Of a stretch of 64,000 nt of DNA, positions 57,520 through 64,000 are shown in pieces. The stretch is from NCBI RefSeq assembly GCF_000003815.2, contig NC_049990.1, forward strand, positions 15,611,925 through 15,675,924. Reading direction: 5' to 3'. The stretch is from Branchiostoma floridae. Taxonomy: Eukaryota; Chordata; Leptocardii; Amphioxiformes; Branchiostomatidae. A program made the position numbers and the translations under genes. How positions within the stretch are numbered: position 1 is the stretch's first letter; every line of letters starts with the position of its first letter. The notes beneath the pieces were generated by a model. It saw only the letters and a program-made list of their open reading frames with translations. It was not told where the DNA came from and did no database searches.

Positions 57520-59454
57520 AGGTCTGTCTACTCCTATCTAAACCTATAAGCTAGTGCGGTGTGGTCATCTTTCATCTAGGTCAGTCTTAACCTCAGACAA
57601 ACAAATTCAAGGTGACGGAACATCCTTCTGTCTAATGCTTCAAGTTCAAAAGGCTCCAGCTGGGAAGAGAATGTCTCAACTCAAATTGGAGGGATGAGGT
57701 GAAGGTAACCTGAGACAAAGTTGGCAAGCTACCGGGTTTCTGTGTGTGTGTTGTGCTGTCCAGTCACTGTGAGACCCTTTCTGTTATGGTGGTGGATATT
57801 ATAGTGTTTTGCTTGGTGACTTTCTAAACTACAAGCTACAGGTATGTTAACTTAAAGGTAAGGTTTCTTTTCTTCATTTTGCAGGAGTGTTAATGGTTTT
57901 AAGGGCGAGGTTGAAATTGGTAGTAAACTACAAAGGTGCTGGATGTTTTGACTGCCTTTACCAACTTTAGCCTATGGTTTATCAGCCCAACTCGGCCCAA
58001 CACGCTAATGTTAACACGAACGCTGGCCACTTTGACCAATATTCCTGGATAGTTACATTTGTAGCTAAGTTGACTAGGTGGTTGGGCCATTAGTAGTTAA
58101 AAGGCCAAATCGCCCAGATCCCGTTGCTACGATTTCCTCAACTTTTGCAGTAACCATTAAAATTATATCAACTACCAATAAATAGCTGACATGACATGTG
58201 TACTAAGATGAATGCCTCAGGCACTGGCACTTCTGAGAACCTGCTTTTGGTAGTGGTCAATCGGTCTAACCTGGACCCATTGTAAGTCATTACCTTAGGA
58301 CACGTCAAATTGGTGTGACAACAAATACACCCTACACCTCTCCCATAAATCTTAATGTGATCTTCAAAATATTCTAAAGAAGATGTGCCTTCCACACATG
58401 TCTACTAAATTTTTGTTCCTCTCTTCTGGTACTTCCAGTGAATTGAAAAATCAGTTACATGTTGGTCATGCATGGTTGTGAAAGTTTGCAATGATACATG
58501 TAATACAGTAGCCCGCTATACATACTATATAAATCCTTGTCTTTTTTCTAGGTTGGTTAAATGTAGGGTGGTCTATCAGGTTTGGGCCACAATATATAAT
58601 TATTATTATCAATTAAAATGTGAAGGTCTGGCATCATTTCGGATACGAAAGGACTCCTTTCAAACAAAGCCTTTATAGGAAATACATTCTGACTTATACA
58701 AGGTAAGAGCTAAAAGGTTTAAGTTTTTGTATGTTACTTTTAGGCTTAAATTGTTCTCTTCCGAAAGTTTTGTCTGGAATTCAGTCTAGACTCGATGGCT
58801 CCTGTTACTATGTGACATTCTGAAAAACAAACAAGTCAAATTTTGTTGGCAAGACACTTAACACTAACTGTTTGATTATTAATCTCCCTCTCCCCTCTTC
58901 TTTCCAATGGAAGTCAAAGCTTAATGGTTAAGACAAATTATATAGCTTTTAGGATCATGGTTAACTTTGTAGAATATTGCTTTTGATTGTTTTCTGTCCA
59001 TGACAAATTCCATTTGTATTGTCCTTGTCTCTGTCAGCAGGGCTAGCCCTTTGTAATAGTTGGGCAGCCCTGGCTCTGTGTGCTAAACAGCCAAACCAAC
59101 AAATAAAAAGAAAAATAGTACTAGCCTAACAATAGGTATCATTTCCACTGAACAGATGGTACGATCAATAAAATCATACAGCTTACAACCGCTAAACAAC
59201 GGAACAAGTCCTTCAGGGATAAGTGACTAATGACTTGACGTGAATTAATCGAAGAAACTGAATTTGAGCATCACAACAAAGCACCCTACGTACTTGAACT
59301 CAAATGGGACAAGGCAGTCCCTAAACATCGGGACTTCCTGTTATATGATACAGGTTTCGGTTGATTATTTTTTCAATCTGTTCAATCTGATCTTGACTTG
59401 AAGGTCTCAACTTTGGGTCATAAACAATTCCAGAACCTCAAACTCAAGGTCAGC

Positions 59455-59670
59455 TACTGTAAATGCAGGTAAGTTCGTAGGGATTTAATTCTGCGGTAGC
59501 GGGAAAAAGGACTTTCCCCGGTGGTTTTGCGGTAGCACCATGCACTGTAGTCTCTTACTGCCATGGAAAAATGTTTGCGGTGGTTTAAGTTCGCGGTGAA
59601 GGCGCCTCCGCAAAAACCACGAACATTAAACCACTGCGAAAGTTTCTGCAGATAGTACATGCATTGTAGA
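59455..59670. mobile_element. MITE, TACTGTAAATGCA family, second copy
   Basis: TACTGTAAATGCAGGTAAGTT at the left and a worn TACATGCATTGTAGA at the right. Internal TGCGGTAGCACCATGCACTG and AAATGTTTGCGGTGGTTTAA match 41261-41470. Confidence 0.72.
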
Positions 59671-60110
59671 CTGAGTTGGGTTCCCACTGGGAGCACAGTT
59701 AAAAGATGGTTTTATAAATGATCTGCTATAGATGATAAGTGTTGGGCAAGGTTCCAAGGTCTGGATTGGCATGAAGAATATGAGCTTGCTTTATAGAGGA
59801 CAAACCACACAATGTAAATCTCACAGATAAAAATCTGGGGAAGGATAAGTTAAATCATAGAGAGGGCCAATATGAATAGTTAGGTTTATAGAGTATATCC
59901 AAACATAATACACCATAGATCAGTAGCATTGATTTTCAAAGTTGGTGAAATTATAGTGAATTTTCAAATGGCCAATCAAATTGCTTTTCTCGAAACAATA
60001 AAAGTCAAACAATCTTTTTCCTTGTCGTCATGACAGATAAATTATAACTCGACTAAAACCAGAAATTCTATCACACAATGTGATGCATGGGGATTAAAAC
60101 GAAAATTCCA

Positions 60111-60153
60111 TAATTCAGTTGCTGATAATTTAGAAATTATCAGCAATTGAATT
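60111..60153. repeat. Near-perfect hairpin
   Basis: AATTCAGTTGCTGATAATTT and AAATTATCAGCAATTGAATT are reverse complements with one mismatch and a loop of about 2 nt. Confidence 0.8.
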
Positions 60154-61539
60154 AAGTTCATCAAGTACACTTTTTTTCTATTTATATAAATATGTGTGAC
60201 TCTGATACCCCTTTTAGACAAAAAGCCCACAGATCCTATCCACCCCTTTTTGAAAATGGAGCATCCCACACTACCACTCTGACTTTGCTGAATGCAAAGA
60301 TCACATCCTCTCCTTTCCTTGGACTCAAGAACTAGTTTCCTCTAACAGGAAGAAGACTCTGCTTTTTTTAGCACAAAGTTCCTGACAGAGAGCAAAAAAT
60401 AGACCCCTTCAATCTGATAGCAGTTTTCGGGTCAGTTAAGCTGATGACAAGACTGTTGATCGTGAAGAGCCATAGCAAATATCCGCTAAGGTTTCCCATA
60501 TCAAGGAGCATCACCACTTAGTGCAAGACGACAAGTATACTTGCTGGATAGTCTAGTTTTTCCAGGTAAGAAACAGCCTCTTGTTTCCATTTTTGGTGCT
60601 GTTGTTTCTTTTGATTCTTTTGATACTTCAATGATAACACAGATAAACTGCCTGGAAATATTGTCTTTGAATAGTTTCATAACGTCGTTATTAATTCAAA
60701 CGAATCGGATGTACATGTTGTATGCAAGGTGTACTGTTAGTAGCGTTCTTGAGGAATGTGGCCTAGTTGAAATTAGATACCAAAATGTACGCAGATATCT
60801 TAGGTTGAGTAGCTAAGATCCAAAGATGCATTCAAAATACTTCTGCATACAAAAACGTTTTCCGATTGAACCATATTCCTTGAAGTGGTTCAATGACTAG
60901 CCTGGATGCCAGACTATTTCCAGGGCCTACATGTACAAAGATTATAGATTCTGAATCATTATCATGATGATAATGTTGAGATTGGGCTGCTGGTCTGCAA
61001 TCCAGGCTATTCATTTGACAAATACATGTATTTAGTACATAGTATTACATTAACTGTTGATTGTAGAGGAGGTATATGGTTAAGTCTGTTACAGTATTTA
61101 AAGGGTTTAGATTCAACCACTGTCCCTTTTTTTGTTATCCTCTTTTTATGGCAATGAAAATCTTTATCATTCTTTCTTGTCTTGCATGACAGCATGCTAC
61201 CAAAGCTATCAGTTCATCTTGAAAGAAACCGAGAAGACTTACAATAAGCTGAATCATAATGCCTCCATTATCGTGATCTAGAACTGTCTATAAACATCTG
61301 GCACGGCTTCCGTTAAATCCATGCCATAACCAGCTGGCATTACGAAATGTCATGCATGTCGGAATGTTAAAGATCTTAAGTCAGTTGTGGATTAGGATTA
61401 ACTTCTACTGTAAGTAATATAATATACGTCCATGTTAAAAAGACAGAAAGAGTCCGGTTGTAGTGAATATTTAAATGTGGTTGATCAGGGCTGTAGCCAG
61501 CATTATATCATTTTCTGTCCCCATGATTTTGAATCCTAT

Positions 61540-61700
61540 TGAGCACCCAAGGCACGAGACATCGTTCCTAGAGGGTCCGGGGGTATGCTCTCCAGCAAAA
61601 TTTTGAAATCTAGACCCCCTGAAACGCTATTTCCAGCATTTTGAGGTGTAAATTTTGCTGGTAGACTAAGCTGTTCAAGGCATCTGTTTTATTTAAAAAT
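61540..61700. repeat. Isolated copy of the GC-rich transposon-internal module
   Basis: GGCACGAGACATCGTTCCTA, GGTCCGGGGGTATGCTC, CCCCTGAAACGCTATTTCCA and AATTTTGCTGGTAGACTAAG match the modules inside 14999-16208 and 53069-54657. No terminal repeats are visible around this copy. Confidence 0.7.
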
Positions 61701-62906
61701 TACACAAGAGAGGCAGTTTTATTATATCTTTTATATTTGTCTGTCACAGAGGACAGCAAAATTTTTTTCCGTCCCCAGCTGCAAAATTCCGTCAAAGGAC
61801 GCAAGGCCTTGTCCTGGCTACAACGCTGTGGTTGATGAAAGGAACTGGGTGATAAGATGATGTTGGCACCTTTACAAATACTACAATCACCACATGCATC
61901 TCATAATGTGCATTTCAGCTAATCCATACTAACCAAATTTGGTAAAAGCTCTTTGATTAGCATAATCTTATCAGGTTCTACAAGGCTGGAACATGTTAAC
62001 TTGACCAGTATGGTTTAGGGACATATATTTTACTTGGCATAATATTCATCATCAATAATATTAAAAAATGAGCATCAAAGCTAACATGCATATTATTGCT
62101 TACCTGGAGTCTTTATATGAAAGCTATTACATGCATATGGCATCTTTGGTACATTTGATGATAAGGTGTCATATGTTTGTCCTTCAGAAGAGAATCTCTA
62201 TCTCTAAGCTATATATTAAGCAGATTATGAACAACATCACACATTTCTACCACCTGGTCTCTATACATAATTTACTCTTATTCACGAAAAATGTCCAATC
62301 ACACTTTCATTACAGAAAGGAAATATGGGTCATAACTTATATTAATCTTAATAATCTTTATGGTTGAGAGGAAGAATTCATACAAAATGTAGCATTCTAG
62401 GTTCTCACAAATTTGTTTTCACAGCATAGGGATCAGGTATGGAAAACCAACTTTGTAAAGCTACAGTATTTTTACAGCATTAATTTGCTTTTTTTGTAAA
62501 CAAACCCATAAACTTTAAGACGAAATACCAGTGTCAGTACTTAAGTCGGTAATTTCCAAGGCCAGTAAATAAAACATGGGGTTGACAATCCTGTTTCATC
62601 CCTCTGTAACTTTGGAGTCATAAAATTTGCAGTGTCAGCCGGACCAGAATGTCAATGTAAAACATCAAAGTCCATCCTAGGATAGAAAACGGACATTTTG
62701 ACTTAAAAAGATAAACCAGTGAGATTGAGTGAGAAAAGAACTGATAGAGGGGATCATGACGATTTGGCAATTACCGACTGCAAACATTCGTGTCAATTTA
62801 GCCCAACATACTGGGCAACTCGGCTAGGGTTAGAGTTAGGGTGTTGGTACGAGTTGACAATGGGCCGAGTTTGTAAAAGCCGAAGTGTCCAACATCCCTG
62901 ATATCA

Positions 62907-63215
62907 TACTTTATGTCATACCTGGGTCGGGATTATGTTTGCTACAGGTGTTCCGGACAGGGTGATAAAAAGCCGTATCACACTGGCTTCAAAGTTGTAT
63001 CACACAGGCTTCGAGGGCACCAAATTTTCTTAACTTCTGGCACATTTCGCATGGAAACATGATTGACAATGTGTTTTCTCAGGTGGATAATACAACACAT
63101 TTCATATCACCAGAGGTCCCAGCCATCCCACGGGTTGGATCGCCCTCCGGCCTTCGGGCAATCCTACCCGCGGGAGGGCTGGTACCTCGGAATACACCGT
63201 GTTATATTCTATATG
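62907..63215. mobile_element. Second copy of the TTTATGTCATACC/GC-palindrome composite element
   Basis: Begins TTTATGTCATACCTGGGTCG. It contains the GTATCACAC ... GAGGGCACCAAATTT region and ends in the same GC-tipped palindrome (CCCACGGGTTGGATCGCCCT ... GGGCAATCCTACCCGCGGGA) and AATACACCGTGTTATATTCT. Compare 9481-9908. Confidence 0.78.
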
Positions 63216-63628
63216 TAAATCATGAGATATTTGCAGTGGTATGTTCACAGTTTTCACAGTAAGCTCTTAAAGAAAACTCACTACACTGTGAACTTTAGCC
63301 TACGCCTTTCATTGCATTGTTTGTTTCAATGCAAACTCTCCACCTTGCAGCAAAATTTAAGAGCTGCAAACTTCAATGAAACTATAGTAACAGCCAAAAC
63401 ATTTTCCACAATCTGCAGACTCATCAAGTTCTCTCGCCACCTTCTAGAACATAAAACTGCCTTATCTTCTTTGCCTTGAAGGCTTGCTTAATTAAAGTAC
63501 CCCCAAGTGTGTGTAGGCATCAGGCTGGGGAATTTTGTTACAGTGAATCCAATAAAGAACAGGTTACACAAGGACAGGGACAGGTGATTCATTTCTTTGG
63601 TGTGGACAGATACAAGTCTGGAGCAAGT

Positions 63629-63957
63629 CACTATGTGATACACACAAACCTTATGTGATTTGCACGAACCTTATGCGAAATTGCCCAACCACTGTCGGGG
63701 TCACGTGACAGACGGAGCGGGATTTTCAAGATGGCGGCTTCGATCAGCGGCGACGGAAAATACGATGTAACACGCCGAAATGAAGCAAAACAGTAGCTCA
63801 CAGGCTATCAAATACATCTTTGAGACGGTAAATGTCCATTCCATGCCTTGAAGTATAAATATCACGAGAGAAACGCTCAAAATCATGCCTTCTACCCGGC
63901 CGCCCTTTATGCATAAGGTTCGTGCAAATCTCATAAGGTTCGTGTGTATCACATGGT
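63629..63957. mobile_element. MITE-like inverted repeat carrying CACGTG and ATGGCGGC motifs
   Basis: GTGATACACACAAACCTTAT and TTTGCACGAACCTTATGC at the left are mirrored by GCATAAGGTTCGTGCAAAT and ATAAGGTTCGTGTGTATCAC at the right (arms of about 48 bp). Between them are GGTCACGTGACAG (E-box at 63702-63707) and TTTTCAAGATGGCGGCTTCG (63724-63743). It may extend beyond the right edge. Confidence 0.65.
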
Positions 63958-64000
63958 GATTCGTGTGAATTTCATAATATTCCTGAGTTTTCGCATAGTG

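Larger units (their letters stand above)
55089..64000. other. Presumed RB1 intron (or intergenic) with repeats, no exon found
   Basis: The expected next exon (equivalent of human VRLYYRVMESMLKS) was not found on the - strand up to the right edge. The stretch contains the repeats listed separately; otherwise I see nothing that codes. Confidence 0.45.

Noticed and set aside
61226-61275. Possible - strand exon between TTCTAG and ATT|GTAAGT
   Set aside because: None of the three frames resembles the expected RB1 exon 14 (YYRVMESMLKS region) and it is only about 40 nt long.
63731-63796. Short ATG frame MAASISGDGKYDV as a gene start
   Set aside because: It lies between inverted repeats of a MITE-like element and stops after 21 codons with no convincing donor.
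1-64000. CRISPR array, operon, phage or bacterial defence system
   Set aside because: The sequence is clearly intron-containing animal DNA; the direct repeats found are minisatellites and transposon arrays without unique spacers.

Overview
The window looks like nuclear DNA of an invertebrate deuterostome, most probably a cephalochordate (amphioxus, Branchiostoma-like). Genes are split by GT-AG introns. The recognisable proteins (Nck, an RB1-type pocket protein, EDG-like GPCRs) are metazoan. The non-coding part is packed with short inverted-repeat elements, tRNA-headed SINEs, LINE tails and a DIRS-type retroelement. The species call is inference; the gene calls come from the translated exons.

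Layout. At the left edge (580-792, + strand) is the terminal exon of an Nck SH2/SH3 adaptor, ending in a 34-bp tandem repeat in its 3' flank. From about 14.4 kb down to 8.7 kb (- strand) I assemble a five-exon gene for a 363-residue protein I do not recognise. Its phases match at every junction, it has a 60-bp mini-intron and a 40-nt exon, and it ends in an acidic stretch plus a basic nuclear-localisation-like tail. From 14.4 to about 30 kb I see no convincing gene: one 1.2-kb inverted-repeat transposon, a decayed LINE (24.5-26.0 kb), several MITEs and one doubtful exon (26.5-26.7 kb).

The main locus is the 3' half of a retinoblastoma (RB1) gene on the - strand, 13 coding exons from 55088 down to 30084 (1425 nt, 474 residues, all phases consistent). 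It covers the end of pocket A, the spacer, pocket B and the RbC tail; the N-terminal half lies beyond the right edge. Its 14.2-kb intron (36993-51182) sits at exactly the position of human RB1 intron 17, the intron that hosts LPAR6 in vertebrates. Here too it contains intronless GPCR genes: two tandem EDG (LPA/S1P)-like paralogues (38447-39715 and 46860-47975) on the same strand as RB1. Both lack the (D/E)RY arginine and the NPxxY tyrosine. The same intron holds a truncated DIRS retroelement flanked by a 34-bp direct repeat, and a degenerate repeat family seen at least eleven times around the receptors.

From 55 to 64 kb there is only intron or intergenic DNA with repeats. Noteworthy structures elsewhere are a fold-back repeat with a minisatellite loop (33.0-33.5 kb), nested transposons (31.2-31.8 and 35.4-36.0 kb), a 1.6-kb Harbinger-like element (53.1-54.7 kb) sharing an internal module with the 15-kb element, and a MITE at the right edge that carries promoter-like motifs.
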